Shown here: positions 50,264 through 59,193 of the stretch, piece by piece
How positions within the stretch are numbered: the first letter of the stretch is position 1
Layout of the letters: every line of letters begins with the position of its first letter
Assembly (NCBI GenBank): GCA_963781675.1
Contig: CAWAGF010000001.1
Span: 434,001-498,000 of the forward strand
DNA from: SCTD01 sp963781675
GTDB taxonomy: Bacteria > Actinomycetota > Actinomycetes > Mycobacteriales > SCTD01
Direction: 5' to 3'
Length of the DNA stretch: 64,000 nt
Notes under the pieces: model-generated
The model's database searches: none
What the model saw: the letters and a program-made list of their open reading frames with translations, nothing else
Told to the model about the DNA's origin: nothing
Position numbers and translations under genes: made by a program

Positions 50264-50590
50264 ATGTCAGGACGTCGACCTGTGACCGTGACCGCCTTCG
50301 AGAGCCCCCAGGCCTGGACCGCGATGTCGGCCTGCAAGAACGCCGACCCGGACGAGCTGTTCGTCAGCGGTGCCGCCCAGAACCGCGCCAAGGCCGTCTG
50401 CATGGGCTGCCCGGTCCGCACCGAGTGCCTGTCCGACGCCCTCGACAACCGCGTCGAGTTCGGCGTGTGGGGCGGCATGACCGAGCGCGAGCGCCGCGCG
50501 CTGCTGCGCCGCCGCCCGGACGTCACGAGCTGGCGCGAGCTGCTCGAGACCGCGCGCGCCGAGCACCTGGCGAGCACGCAGGTCGGCTAG
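50264..50590 (+). CDS. wblA: WhiB-family regulator, WblA/WhiB4 type
   Basis: 108 residues. The four iron-sulfur Cys are in SACKNADPDELFV and AVCMGCPVRTECLSDAL. GVWGGMTERERRALLRRRPD is the turn and basic DNA-contact region. ALDNRVEFGVWGGM and the C-terminal TSWRELLE extension are close to WhiB4 (Rv3681c) and Streptomyces WblA, redox-responsive regulators of development and oxidative stress. The gene order PBP-wblA-ArsA pair agrees. ATG 50264 or GTG 50282 may be the start. Confidence 0.9.
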   Translation: MSGRRPVTVTAFESPQAWTAMSACKNADPDELFVSGAAQNRAKAVCMGCPVRTECLSDALDNRVEFGVWGGMTERERRALLRRRPDVTSWRELLETARAEHLASTQVG

Positions 50591-50605
50591 CCGGACCCCG
50601 TTCCT

Positions 50606-50638
50606 CGGCCCTGCACCCGCGACCCGGGTGCAGGGCCG
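50606..50638. terminator. Bidirectional terminator between wblA and the ArsA pair
   Basis: CGGCCCTGCACCC pairs with GGGTGCAGGGCCG, 13-bp perfect stem, 7-nt loop, 15 nt after the wblA stop. Confidence 0.8.
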
Positions 50639-50677
50639 ACGCTGTTCCCGGGGACAGGCCGGGGAAGGCAGCCCGGG

Positions 50678-51817
50678 TCAGGCGGGGACGGCCGCCGCCT
50701 GGCCACCGGCCATGTCTGCGCCCACCGCGCGCAGCCCGTCCAGGTCGTGCACGTCGCCCGGCTGCGCGGCCACCTCGACCACCGGCACGCTCGGGTGCGC
50801 GCCGGTGAACCGCTCCTGCAGCCGCCGCTCACGGGCGGCCAGCGCCATCCGCTCGGCGTGCAGGCGCAGCACCGCCGCGGGCATCTCGTGGCCGCCGGTC
50901 TCCTCGAGCGCCTGCGCCGCTGCCAGCGACCGCTCGACGGTCAGCGCCGCGCTGCCCGAGCGGTGCACCCGGTTGACGACCAGGCCGGCCAGCGGCATCG
51001 ACTCCTCGGCCAGCCGCTCCACGAAGTAGGCCGCCTCGCGCAGCGCGTCGCGCTCGGGCGCGGCGACCACGACGAACGCCGTGCCCGGCGCCTTGAGCAG
51101 GTCGTACGTCGCCTGCGCCCGCTCGCGGAACCCGCCGAACATCGTCTCGAGCGCCGCCACGAACTGGGAGACGTCCTGCAGGACCTGCGCGCCGATGATC
51201 TTCGTGATGACGGAGGTGAAGACGTTGAAGCCCGTGCTCACGACCTTGAGGTAGGCCTTGCCACCAGCCTTGGCCGGTGCCATGAGGATCTTGATCATGC
51301 GGCCGTCGAGGAAGGTCGTCATCCGCTCGGGCGCGTCGAGGAAGTCCAGTGCGGAGCGGGTCGGCGGGGTGTCCACGACGATCAGGTCGTAGTCGCCGGT
51401 CGCCTTGAGCTGGCCCAGCTTCTCCATCGCCATGTACTCCTGCGTGCCGGCGAAGGAGCTGGAGAGCGCTTGGTAGAAGGGGTTGTCGAGGATCGCCTGC
51501 GCCTTGCCGGGCTCGGCGTGCGACAGGACGATGTCGTCGAACGTCCTCTTCATGTCGAGCATCATCGCGTCGAGCGAGCCGCCCTTGCCGGCGTCGATGC
51601 CCTCGACCCGGCGCGGGGTGTTGTCCAGCTCGGACAGGCCCATCGACTGGGCCAGCCGTCGCGCGGGGTCGATCGTGAGGACGACGGTGCGGCGCCCCCG
51701 CTCGGCGGCGCGCAGCGCGAGGGCGGCCGCGGTCGTCGTCTTGCCGACGCCGCCGGACCCGGTGCAGACGAGGATCTTCGCGGTGTCGAGCGTGGCGTCG
51801 ATGTCGAGGGCGCTCAT
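50678..51817 (-). CDS. ArsA/Get3-like ATPase (Rv3680-like, second of a pair)
   Basis: 379 residues. Deviant Walker A LVCTGSGGVGKTTTAAALAL is at residues 15-34, the switch is LTIDPARRLAQSMGL, and IVVDTPPTRSALDFLDAPER is Walker B/switch II. ArsA-family proteins include arsenite pump ATPases and the tail-anchored-protein factor Get3. The mycobacterial pair Rv3679-Rv3680 beside whiB4 is the closest known arrangement. No arsB lies here, so arsenic transport is not implied. It overlaps the partner gene by 4 bp. Confidence 0.88.
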   Translation of the reverse strand: MSALDIDATLDTAKILVCTGSGGVGKTTTAAALALRAAERGRRTVVLTIDPARRLAQSMGLSELDNTPRRVEGIDAGKGGSLDAMMLDMKRTFDDIVLSHAEPGKAQAILDNPFYQALSSSFAGTQEYMAMEKLGQLKATGDYDLIVVDTPPTRSALDFLDAPERMTTFLDGRMIKILMAPAKAGGKAYLKVVSTGFNVFTSVITKIIGAQVLQDVSQFVAALETMFGGFRERAQATYDLLKAPGTAFVVVAAPERDALREAAYFVERLAEESMPLAGLVVNRVHRSGSAALTVERSLAAAQALEETGGHEMPAAVLRLHAERMALAARERRLQERFTGAHPSVPVVEVAAQPGDVHDLDGLRAVGADMAGGQAAAVPA

Positions 51818-52803
51818 GCCAGTCCCTGTGCGGTCAGCGTCTCGGCCAGCTCGTAGAGCCCGGCCAGGTCGACGGAGTCGGGCAGGAGCGGGAGCTCGTA
51901 GGACGGCCGGTCGAGGCCGGCCAGCGCGTCGCGCCCCCGCTCCTCGAGGGCGACCCGGGTGGCGTGGTCGGTGGCCTCGGCGGCCAGCGCCTGCACGAGC
52001 TGGTCCGGGGCGTCGAGGCCGGCCTTCTCCAGCCCGGCACGCAGGCCCTCGCGGTCGAGGGCACCCTGCTCCGCGGCGCGCAGGTCCGCCGGCTGGAGCA
52101 GCGGCGCGCGCACGGCGTTGACGACGACACCGCCGACGGGCAGGCCGACCGAGGCGAGCTCGGCGACCCCGTCGATCGTCTCCTGCACGGGCATCTCCTC
52201 GAGCAGGGTGACCAGGTGCACCGCCGTCTCGGCCGAGCGCAGGACGGCCATGACGCCGTCGGACTGGCTCTTGAGCGGGCCGACCTTCGCGAGGCCGCCG
52301 ACCTCGTGGCTGATGTTGAGGAAGCGCGCGATGCGCCCGGTGGGCGGGGCGTCGAGCACGACCGCGTCGTAGGCCCTGGTGCCCTGCTTGTCCTGGCGGA
52401 CGACGGCCTCCTTGACCTTGCCGGTGAGCAGGACGTCGCGCAGGCCGGGGGCGACCGTCGTCGCGAACTCGATGGCGCCGATGCGCCGCAGCGTGCGGGC
52501 CGCGACGCCGGTGCGGGAGAGCTTGTAGAACATGTGCAGGTAGTCGAGCAGCGCGTCCTCGGGGTCGATCGCCAGCGCGTAGACGTCGCCACCGCCGCGG
52601 GCGACCGCCACCTTGCGCTCCTCGTACGGCAGCGGCGGGCAGTCGAAGAGCTGGGCGATGCCCTGCCGCCCCTCGACCTCGGCGAGCAGGACCCGCTTGC
52701 CGCCGGCGGCCAGGGCGAGGGCGAGCGCGGCGGCCACCGTCGTCTTGCCGGTGCCGCCCTTGCCGGAGACGACGTGCAGGCGCACGCCAGGGAAGTCGCT
52801 CAC
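51814..52803 (-). CDS. ArsA/Get3-like ATPase (Rv3679-like, first of a pair)
   Basis: 329 residues. Walker A HVVSGKGGTGKTTVAAALAL is near residue 10, with AEVEGRQGIAQLFDCPPLPY, a feature of Rv3679-type members. VVLDAPPTGRIARFLN is the second switch. It is shorter than its partner, with a different nucleotide-switch residue set, which fits an obligate heterodimer. GTG 52803 with TAGCCT 6 nt upstream. Confidence 0.88.
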   Translation of the reverse strand: MSDFPGVRLHVVSGKGGTGKTTVAAALALALAAGGKRVLLAEVEGRQGIAQLFDCPPLPYEERKVAVARGGGDVYALAIDPEDALLDYLHMFYKLSRTGVAARTLRRIGAIEFATTVAPGLRDVLLTGKVKEAVVRQDKQGTRAYDAVVLDAPPTGRIARFLNISHEVGGLAKVGPLKSQSDGVMAVLRSAETAVHLVTLLEEMPVQETIDGVAELASVGLPVGGVVVNAVRAPLLQPADLRAAEQGALDREGLRAGLEKAGLDAPDQLVQALAAEATDHATRVALEERGRDALAGLDRPSYELPLLPDSVDLAGLYELAETLTAQGLA

Positions 52804-52809
52804 GGCACC

Positions 52810-52815
52810 AGGCTA
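52810..52815 (-). promoter_or_regulatory. -10 hexamer of the ArsA-like operon
   Basis: TAGCCT on the minus strand, 6 nt before the GTG at 52803. Confidence 0.5.
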
Positions 52816-52977
52816 CGGAGGACGAGCAGCCGCGCCACCCGCGCGCCTCGTACGGCAGGATCCGGGGGCGGCGCCGTGGGGGCCGCCATGGCCGCGCAGC
52901 AGGTCAGCCCGAGGTCACCGCAGCGACACAAGTCGGACCGCCGGCAGGAACCCGGGCTCGAAGGGCGAATGTCCCCC

Positions 52978-52993
52978 TGTGACCCGGGCCACA
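52978..52993 (+). promoter_or_regulatory. CRP-like binding site upstream of the second whiB gene
   Basis: TGTGA-CCCGGG-CCACA matches the TGTGA-N6-TCACA consensus at 9 of 10 positions, 30 bp before the ATG at 53024. An overlapping hairpin GACCCGG/CCGGGTC (52981-53001) shares its bases. A Crp gene is in the window at 60897-61598. Confidence 0.5.
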
Positions 52994-53023
52994 CCCGGGT
53001 CCTGACCGTGGGAGAAGCCCCCG

Positions 53024-53320
53024 ATGCACAGCCCCCGCCTGGTGGACCGCGGCCTGCACGAGCCGACGTGGCGCGTCGACGCTGAGTGCCGCCAGAAGAA
53101 CGCCGTCTACTTCTTCGCCCCCTCGCACTTCGAGCGCAAGGAGGAGAAGCACGCCCGTGAGGGCGCAGCGCGTGCCCTCTGCGGCAGCTGCAAGGTGCGG
53201 ACGCAGTGCCTGGAGTACGCGCTGACCGTCCAGGAGCCGCACGGCATCTGGGGTGGCCTCAACGAGCTCGAGCGCCGGCGCCTGCTGCGCAAGCGCGCGG
53301 CCGAGGAGCAGGCCTCCTAG
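53024..53320 (+). CDS. WhiB-family transcriptional regulator (second copy)
   Basis: 98 residues. Iron-sulfur Cys are in DAECRQKNAVYFFAPSHFE and ALCGSCKVRTQCLEYAL; the spacing from the first Cys to the CxxC pair is longer than in WblA. HGIWGGLNELERRRLLRKRA is the conserved turn and DNA-contact helix. The subclass is not certain; it is not WblA/WhiB4. A CRP-like site 30 bp upstream suggests cAMP control, as known for mycobacterial whiB1. ATG start with GGGAG upstream. Confidence 0.85.
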   Translation: MHSPRLVDRGLHEPTWRVDAECRQKNAVYFFAPSHFERKEEKHAREGAARALCGSCKVRTQCLEYALTVQEPHGIWGGLNELERRRLLRKRAAEEQAS

Positions 53321-53330
53321 CGGCTGCGCC

Positions 53331-53336
53331 TACGCT
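53331..53336 (+). promoter_or_regulatory. -10 hexamer of the DUF4177 operon
   Basis: TACGCT, 6 nt before the GTG at 53343. Confidence 0.5.
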
Positions 53337-53342
53337 GCCCCC

Positions 53343-53525
53343 GTGCAGAAGTGGGAGTACGCGACGGTTCCCCTGCTCGTCCACGCGACGAAGCAGATCC
53401 TCGACAACTGGGGCGAGGACGGCTGGGAGCTCGTCCAGGTCGTGCCCGGCCCCGGCGGCGGCGACCAGCTGGTGGCCTACTTCAAGCGGGCGTCCGCGGG
53501 CGCGGCAGGACAGGGACAGCGCTGA
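53343..53525 (+). CDS. DUF4177 small protein
   Basis: 60 residues: QKWEYATVPLLVHATKQILD then NWGEDGWELVQVVPG, the DUF4177 core with its conserved GWELV. Function is unknown. It is the first gene of an operon with RidA, overlapping its start by 1 bp. Confidence 0.8.
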   Translation: MQKWEYATVPLLVHATKQILDNWGEDGWELVQVVPGPGGGDQLVAYFKRASAGAAGQGQR

Positions 53526-54001
53526 TGGGCGCCCACGCGCGCCTCGAGGAGCTCGGCCTGACCCTGCCGCCCGTCGTGCCGCCGGTCGCGGCGTACGTGC
53601 CGGCGGTCCGCAGCGGCAACCTCGTCTTCACCTCCGGCCAGCTCCCGATGGTCGACGGCGAGCTGCCCGCGGTCGGCAAGGTCGGCGCGATGGTCACGCC
53701 GGAGCAGGCCAAGGACCTGGCCCGCACCTGCGCCATCAACGCCCTCGCGGCGATCGACGCCCTGGTCGGGCTCGACGCCGTCGTGAAGGTCGTCAAGGTC
53801 GTGGGCTTCGTCGCCTCGACCCCCGACTTCACCGGTCAGCCCGGCGTGGTCAACGGCGCCTCCGAGCTGCTCGGCGAGGTCTTCGAGGGCGACGCGGGGC
53901 AGCACGCCCGGTCCGCCGTCGGGGTGGCCGCCCTCCCGCTCGACGCCCCCGTCGAGGTCGAGCTGGTCGTCGAGCTCGACCCCGCGCGGGCGCCGTCCTA
54001 G
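53525..54001 (+). CDS. RidA-family enamine/imine deaminase
   Basis: 158 residues of the YjgF/YER057c/UK114 family: LVFTSGQLPMVDGELPAVGK, ALAAIDALVGLDAVVKVVKV, and AVGVAALPLDAPVEVELVVE with the RidA-like end. The usual catalytic Arg of RidA (xxxRxxV) is replaced around ARSAVGVAALP, where Arg is present one turn earlier, so activity is plausible. Matches Rv3678c of the mycobacterial neighbourhood. Next come Nudix and beta-lactamase-fold genes on the same strand. Confidence 0.82.
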   Translation: MGAHARLEELGLTLPPVVPPVAAYVPAVRSGNLVFTSGQLPMVDGELPAVGKVGAMVTPEQAKDLARTCAINALAAIDALVGLDAVVKVVKVVGFVASTPDFTGQPGVVNGASELLGEVFEGDAGQHARSAVGVAALPLDAPVEVELVVELDPARAPS

Positions 54002-54050
54002 CCCGCTGAGCGGCCGGTCCCACGCGGCGACGGAAGGACCCGAGGACACC

Positions 54051-54884
54051 GTGAGCAGCCCCGCCGGAGGCCCGCCCCCCGAGCTGTTCGCGCGCGCCCG
54101 CGCAATGAAGCGCGGGGAGATCAGCGCGCCCCCGACCCGTGACGCCGCGACCGTGGCGCTGCTGCGGGATGCGCCGTCCGGCCCCGAGGTCTACCTGCTG
54201 CGGCGCGTGCGGGCGATGGCCTTCGCCGGCGGCATGCACGTCTTCCCGGGCGGCTCGGTCGACCCGGCCGACGCGCATGCCGCGACGGCCTGGGCCGGTC
54301 CGCCGCCGTCCGAGTTCGGCTCGGCGCTGTCCTGCGACGAGCCGCTGGCCCGCGCGCTGGTGTGCGCCGCCGTGCGCGAGACCTTCGAGGAGTCGGGCGT
54401 CCTGCTGGCCGGCCCGTCGCCGACCGAGGTGCTGGCCGACGTCAGCACCGACGAGTGGGAGGCCGAGCGGACGGCGCTGGAGGCCCGCGAGCAGTCGCTG
54501 TCGGAGCTGCTGGACCGCCGTGGGCTCGTCCTGCGGGCCGACCTGCTGCGCCCGTTCGCGCACTGGATCACGCCGGAGGTCGAGGCGAAGCGCTTCGACA
54601 CCAGGTTCTTCGTGGCCCGGGTCCCGGCGGGGCAGGTCTGCCGCGACGCCGGCACCGAGGCCGACCGGCGCCTGTGGCTGCGCCCGCAGGAGGCGCTCGA
54701 CCAGCGGCTCGGGATGCTGCCGCCGACCGCCGTCGCGCTGACCGACCTCGCCTCCCACGCCGACGTCCAGGCGGCGCTCGACGCGCCGCGCACGATCTCG
54801 CCGGTGCTGCCCAGGCTGGTGGTGGGCGACGACGACGAGGTCGCGTTCCTGCTGCCGGGCGACCCCGGCTACCCGGAGGACTAG
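54051..54884 (+). CDS. Nudix hydrolase
   Basis: 277 residues. The Nudix box is recognisable but split: GGMHVFPGGSVDPAD, then a ~30-residue insertion, then AAVRETFEESGVLLAG with the REx2EExG core. This layout is that of the NUDT19/RP2p-like branch, which cleaves CoA or other nucleoside diphosphates; the substrate is not defined by sequence. GTG start at 54051 behind GGAAGGACCC. It overlaps the next gene by one base (TAGTG). Confidence 0.82.
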   Translation: MSSPAGGPPPELFARARAMKRGEISAPPTRDAATVALLRDAPSGPEVYLLRRVRAMAFAGGMHVFPGGSVDPADAHAATAWAGPPPSEFGSALSCDEPLARALVCAAVRETFEESGVLLAGPSPTEVLADVSTDEWEAERTALEAREQSLSELLDRRGLVLRADLLRPFAHWITPEVEAKRFDTRFFVARVPAGQVCRDAGTEADRRLWLRPQEALDQRLGMLPPTAVALTDLASHADVQAALDAPRTISPVLPRLVVGDDDEVAFLLPGDPGYPED

Positions 54885-55651
54885 TGCTGCGGGCGGTCAC
54901 GCCGACGGCCGGCGTCGTCCTCGCGCCGAACCCGGGGCCGATGACGCTGGACGGCACGAACACCTGGGTGCTGCGCGACCCGGCGTCCGAGTCCTGCGTC
55001 GTCGTCGACCCCGGCCCGCTCACCGAGTCGCACCTCGCCGAGGTCGCCGCGCAGGGACCGGTCGACGTCGTGCTGCTCACCCACGGCCACGCCGACCACA
55101 GCGAGGGCGCCCGCCGCCTGGCCGAGCTGACCGGCGCGCCGGTGCGGGCGCTGGACCCCGCGCACCGGCTCGGCGACGAGGGGCTCGGCGAGGGCGACGT
55201 CGTCGCGGCGGCCGGCCTGGAGCTGCGCGTGCTCGCGACGCCGGGCCACACCAGCGACTCGCTGTCGTTCGTGCTGGGGTGGGCGGGGGCTGCCAAAGCG
55301 GTGCTGACCGGGGACACCGTCCTCGGCCGCGGCACCACCGTCGTCGCGCACCCGGACGGCGTCCTCGCCGACTACCTCGACTCGCTGCGGCGGCTGCGCG
55401 AGCTCGGCGATGCCACCGTGCTGCCCGGTCACGGTCCGGAGCTGGCCAGCGCGGGTACGGCCGCGGAGCAGTACCTCGCCCACCGCGAGGCGCGGCTCGA
55501 TCAGGTGCGGGCCGCCGTCGCGGCGGGCGCGACGACGCCCGAGCAGGTCGTCGAGGTCGTCTACGCCGACGTCGACCGCGCGCTGTGGCCCGCCGCCACC
55601 CTGTCCGTCCTCGCGCAGCTGGCCTACCTCGACCTCGGGCGCCGGCGATGA
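54884..55651 (+). CDS. Metallo-beta-lactamase-fold hydrolase
   Basis: 255 residues. The zinc motif LLTHGHADHSEGARR (HxHxDH) is intact, with further ligands in LATPGHTSDSLSF, LTGDTVLGRG and LPGHGPEL. A C-terminal helical extension (QVRAAVAAGATTPEQVVEVV) is typical of the LACTB2-like branch, whose members are hydrolases or nucleases. Corresponds to Rv3677c. GTG start; it overlaps the cyclase gene by 4 bp (ATGA). Confidence 0.88.
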   Translation: MLRAVTPTAGVVLAPNPGPMTLDGTNTWVLRDPASESCVVVDPGPLTESHLAEVAAQGPVDVVLLTHGHADHSEGARRLAELTGAPVRALDPAHRLGDEGLGEGDVVAAAGLELRVLATPGHTSDSLSFVLGWAGAAKAVLTGDTVLGRGTTVVAHPDGVLADYLDSLRRLRELGDATVLPGHGPELASAGTAAEQYLAHREARLDQVRAAVAAGATTPEQVVEVVYADVDRALWPAATLSVLAQLAYLDLGRRR

Positions 55652-58600
55652 CCTGCCCGGTATGCGGCACGCCGACGGTGCCTGGCGCGAAGTTCTGCTT
55701 CGCCTGCGGGGCAGCGCTTCCCGAGGGCGGCGGCGGCGAGGGCGAGGCCGAGCGCCGGCTCGTCACGGTGCTCTTCGGCGACCTCTCGGAGTTCACCAGC
55801 TGGTCGGAGGACCTCGACCCCGAGCGGGTCGGCGTCGTGACCGACCGCGTGCTGGCCACCCTCGCGCAGGCCGTCATCGACTTCGGCGGGCACGTCGACA
55901 AGCTGACCGGCGACGGGCTGATGGCGGTGTTCGGCGCGCCGACCGCGCACGAGGACGACGCGGAGCGGGCGGTGCGCGCGGCGGCGCGGATGCAGACCGC
56001 GGTGCGCCGGGTGGTCGAGGAGGAGAGCGGCGGCGGCCGGCGCCTCGGGCTGCGGGTCGGCCTCAACACCGGGATCGTGCTGGCGGGGATCCAGGCGCAC
56101 CTCTCGTACACCGTCGTCGGCGACACCGTGAACACCGCGTCGCGGCTGTCCGACGCGGCCGGCGTCGGTGCCGTCTTCGCCGGGCGGGACACCGCACTCG
56201 CCACGATGCCGATCGCCTCCTGGCGCTCCCTGCCGCCGCTCCGGCTGAAGGGCAAGCGCGAGCCCGTCCCGGCGTACGAGCTGGTGGGCCTGCGGTCGGC
56301 GTCGGCGAGCCGGCTCGGCCTCGGCGACGAGGCCACGATGATCGGCCGCGACGCCGAGCTGGGCCTGCTGATGGGCCGGGTGCTGGAGGTCAGCGACCGG
56401 GTGCAGCCGCGCGCGGTGCTGGTCACCGGCGACGCCGGCATCGGCAAGACGCGGCTCGCGCAGGAGCTGTCCCGCTTCGCCGGCGAGCTGCCGGGGGCGC
56501 GGGTGCTGTGGGGCCGCTGCGCGCCGTACGGCGAGGGCCGCGACCTCGCCTCCGTCGCCGAGATGGTGCGCACCGCCTGCGGCATCGGCGAGGCCGACGA
56601 CGCGGACACCGCCCGCGAGCGGGTGGCGCGCACCGTGGCCCGGCTCGAGCACCCGGCCTACGCCGGCGTCGTCCCCCGGGCGATGGCCGAGCGGCTGCGG
56701 GCCCTGCTGGGGCTGGAGCCGGACACCGGCACCGCGCTGCGCGACGCGGCGACGCCGGGCACTGCCGTCGGCGGCGACCAGGTGCGCCAGGCGGTGGCCG
56801 CGCTCTTCACCGCGCTGGCCGCCGACGGGCCGCTCGTGCTGGTGACCGACGACCTGCACTGGGCCACCCCGGTGATGCTGTCCGGCCTGCTCGACGTGGT
56901 CGCGCAGACCCGCGGCCGGGTGCTGCTGCTGGGCGTCGGGCGACCGGACATGCTCGAGCTGACGACCGCCGGCGGCCGGGCTTCCGAGGGCGACGGCGAG
57001 CCCTGGTGGAGAGCCCTGCCCGACGTCGAGCTGCTGCCGCTGCTGCCGCTCGAGGAGAGCGCGACCGAGCGGCTGCTGCGCGCCTACCTCGGCACCCCCG
57101 ACGGCGAGGTCGACGCGTCCGTCCGCGTCGCCCTGCTGTCGCGTGCGCAGGGCAACCCGTTCTTCCTCGCCGAGCTGCTGCACCTGCTGGTCGACCGCGG
57201 CGCCCTGGTGCGCGTCGACGACCGCTGGGTCGTCTCCGGAGAGCTGCCCGACGGCGTGCTGCCGGCGGGGGTCCGCGCCGTGCTCGCGGCCCGCATCGAC
57301 GGCCTCGACGGGCAGGCGAAGGGCGTCCTGCGCGACGCGGCGGTGCTCGGCCTGCGGGTCACGGTCGAGGGGCTCGTCGCGGTCGGGAAGGCCAGCGGCC
57401 ACGGCGATCCCGCCGGCGTGCACACCGCCGTCGGCGTCCTCGTCGAGCGCCGCCTGCTCGAGTCCGACAGCGACGAGGGCAGCTACCGCTTCGCGCACAC
57501 GCTCGTGCGCGACGTCGCCTACGCCGGGCTGGCCAAGGCCGACCGAGCCCGGCGGCACGCGGCCGCGGCGTCCTTCGCGGAGACGTCCCAGGCGCTCAGC
57601 CGCGAGGCCGCCCGCTCCGCCGAGGCCGACGCCTCGGCGGCCAGCCACGGCGAGCGCGCCGTACGGCTGGCGGTCGAGATGGGCCTCGCCGCCGACGACC
57701 CCGCCTGGCTGGCCCGCGGGATCGCCTTCACCGCGCTGGCGCGCCTCGGGCACGGCGGGCTCGCCCGCGACGACAACGCGCTCGCGGAGGGGCTGTTCCG
57801 CCGCGCGCTCGCCCTCGGCCACCCCGTCTACGGCGAGGAGCTGCCCGACGACCTGCTCGTGCCGGTACGGGTCGGCCACGCGCAGGCGCTCGCGGCCCTG
57901 CACCGCCTCGACGAGGCGGAGGAGCAGCTCGGGCCGGCGCTCGACGCCTACGAGGACGGCGTGCGGGCCAGCGCCCTGGTGGTGCTCGGCGAGGTGCGGC
58001 GCAAGCGCGGGCAGGTCGTGGCGGCGCGCGAGGCGTTCGTGTCGGCGCTGGCCGCGGCGGCCTCCGCCGGCGTCGACCGGCTGTCGGGCGAGGCGCTGCG
58101 CCAGCTCGGCCTGCTCGACTACTTCGACGGCCGGCTGCGCGACGCCGAGGAGCGCTTCCGGCAGGCGCACGCGCTCGCGGTGCAGGTCGACGACCCGCGC
58201 GGTGCCGGCTGGGCGCTGCAGCACCTGGCGTGGAGCGCCACCACCCGCGGCGACTACCCGCTGGCCGACCGCACGCTCGAGCAGGCGGCCGACGTCTTCT
58301 CCTCGCTGGAGGACAGCGGCGGCCTGTCGTGGGTGGCCGGCACCGAGGGCTTCGTCCGGCTGCTGCAGGGCCGGCTGGCCGAGGCGCGCGAGCTCGCGCA
58401 GTCGGTGCTGCCGCTCGGCGAGGCGATCGGCGAGCGCTGGGGCGTCGCGGCGCTGCTGACGATCGACGCGCTGGCCGCCGCCGAGCTGGGCGACGTCGCC
58501 GTGGCCGTGGCCGAGGCCGAGCAGGCCCGCAGCCGCTTCGCCGACGTGGGCGACGTCTGGGGCGAGGCGCTGGCCCTGACGGCGCTCGGCATCGCGGCGC

Positions 58601-59193
58601 GCGGGGCGGACGAGCCCGACCTCGCCGTCCGGCTGCTGGGCGAGGCGGTCGAGCGGTCGGAGCAGAGCCGCTACCCGCTGATCTCCAGCCTGGCGCTGGT
58701 CGCGATGGGCTACGCGCACCTCGACCGCGGCGACCTCGAGGGCGCCGAGGCCGCCGCGTGGCGGTCCTGCGCGCTGCTCGCCGGCCTCGACCTGGACGCC
58801 TCCGCGCCGCTCGGCGCCAAGGTCCTGCTCGCGCAGGTGCTGCGCGCCCGGGGGCGGCTCGCCGAGGCGCTGGCCGAGATCGACGCGGCGCTCACCGTGA
58901 CCGCGGCGCCGGCCCTGCTGTTCCCGCGCCGGCAGGCGCTGGCCCACCGCGCGGGGATCCTGCTGCAGCTGGACAGGGTCGACGAGGCGCTGACGACCGC
59001 CCGCGAGGCGGTGGCCACGCCGTCCGAGGACGTCCGCGCGCAGGTGCTCGCGCTGCGGGCGCTCGGGTCGGCCCTGCGCGCGACCGGCGACGAGCCCGCC
59101 GCGACCGCGGCCGTCGAGCAGGCGCTCGAGGTGGCCCGCTCCACCGGGCAGCGCTCCGAGATCGCCGCCACCGAGAGGCTGCTGCACGCATGA
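55648..59193 (+). CDS. Class III adenylate/guanylate cyclase fused to an AAA-type ATPase and TPR repeats
   Basis: 1181 residues. A zinc ribbon (Cys3, 6, 17, 20; CPVC...CFAC) opens the protein. The cyclase domain (about 35-205) has the metal Asp in VLFGDLSEFTSW and the substrate Lys plus second Asp in HVDKLTGDGLMAVFG. VVGDTVNTASRL supplies the Asn and Arg needed for catalysis, so it should be active; the residues favour ATP. A STAND/AAA-type ATPase follows with Walker A LVTGDAGIGKTRLAQEL (about 257-273) and Walker B LVLVTDDLHWA. The last ~500 residues are TPR-like helical repeats. It is soluble, with no membrane helix. Confidence 0.9.
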   Translation: MTCPVCGTPTVPGAKFCFACGAALPEGGGGEGEAERRLVTVLFGDLSEFTSWSEDLDPERVGVVTDRVLATLAQAVIDFGGHVDKLTGDGLMAVFGAPTAHEDDAERAVRAAARMQTAVRRVVEEESGGGRRLGLRVGLNTGIVLAGIQAHLSYTVVGDTVNTASRLSDAAGVGAVFAGRDTALATMPIASWRSLPPLRLKGKREPVPAYELVGLRSASASRLGLGDEATMIGRDAELGLLMGRVLEVSDRVQPRAVLVTGDAGIGKTRLAQELSRFAGELPGARVLWGRCAPYGEGRDLASVAEMVRTACGIGEADDADTARERVARTVARLEHPAYAGVVPRAMAERLRALLGLEPDTGTALRDAATPGTAVGGDQVRQAVAALFTALAADGPLVLVTDDLHWATPVMLSGLLDVVAQTRGRVLLLGVGRPDMLELTTAGGRASEGDGEPWWRALPDVELLPLLPLEESATERLLRAYLGTPDGEVDASVRVALLSRAQGNPFFLAELLHLLVDRGALVRVDDRWVVSGELPDGVLPAGVRAVLAARIDGLDGQAKGVLRDAAVLGLRVTVEGLVAVGKASGHGDPAGVHTAVGVLVERRLLESDSDEGSYRFAHTLVRDVAYAGLAKADRARRHAAAASFAETSQALSREAARSAEADASAASHGERAVRLAVEMGLAADDPAWLARGIAFTALARLGHGGLARDDNALAEGLFRRALALGHPVYGEELPDDLLVPVRVGHAQALAALHRLDEAEEQLGPALDAYEDGVRASALVVLGEVRRKRGQVVAAREAFVSALAAAASAGVDRLSGEALRQLGLLDYFDGRLRDAEERFRQAHALAVQVDDPRGAGWALQHLAWSATTRGDYPLADRTLEQAADVFSSLEDSGGLSWVAGTEGFVRLLQGRLAEARELAQSVLPLGEAIGERWGVAALLTIDALAAAELGDVAVAVAEAEQARSRFADVGDVWGEALALTALGIAARGADEPDLAVRLLGEAVERSEQSRYPLISSLALVAMGYAHLDRGDLEGAEAAAWRSCALLAGLDLDASAPLGAKVLLAQVLRARGRLAEALAEIDAALTVTAAPALLFPRRQALAHRAGILLQLDRVDEALTTAREAVATPSEDVRAQVLALRALGSALRATGDEPAATAAVEQALEVARSTGQRSEIAATERLLHA

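Noticed and set aside
50678..52803. Arsenite export operon
   Set aside because: The two ArsA-family ATPases have no arsB, arsR or arsC nearby; the neighbourhood matches the Rv3679-Rv3680 pair instead.
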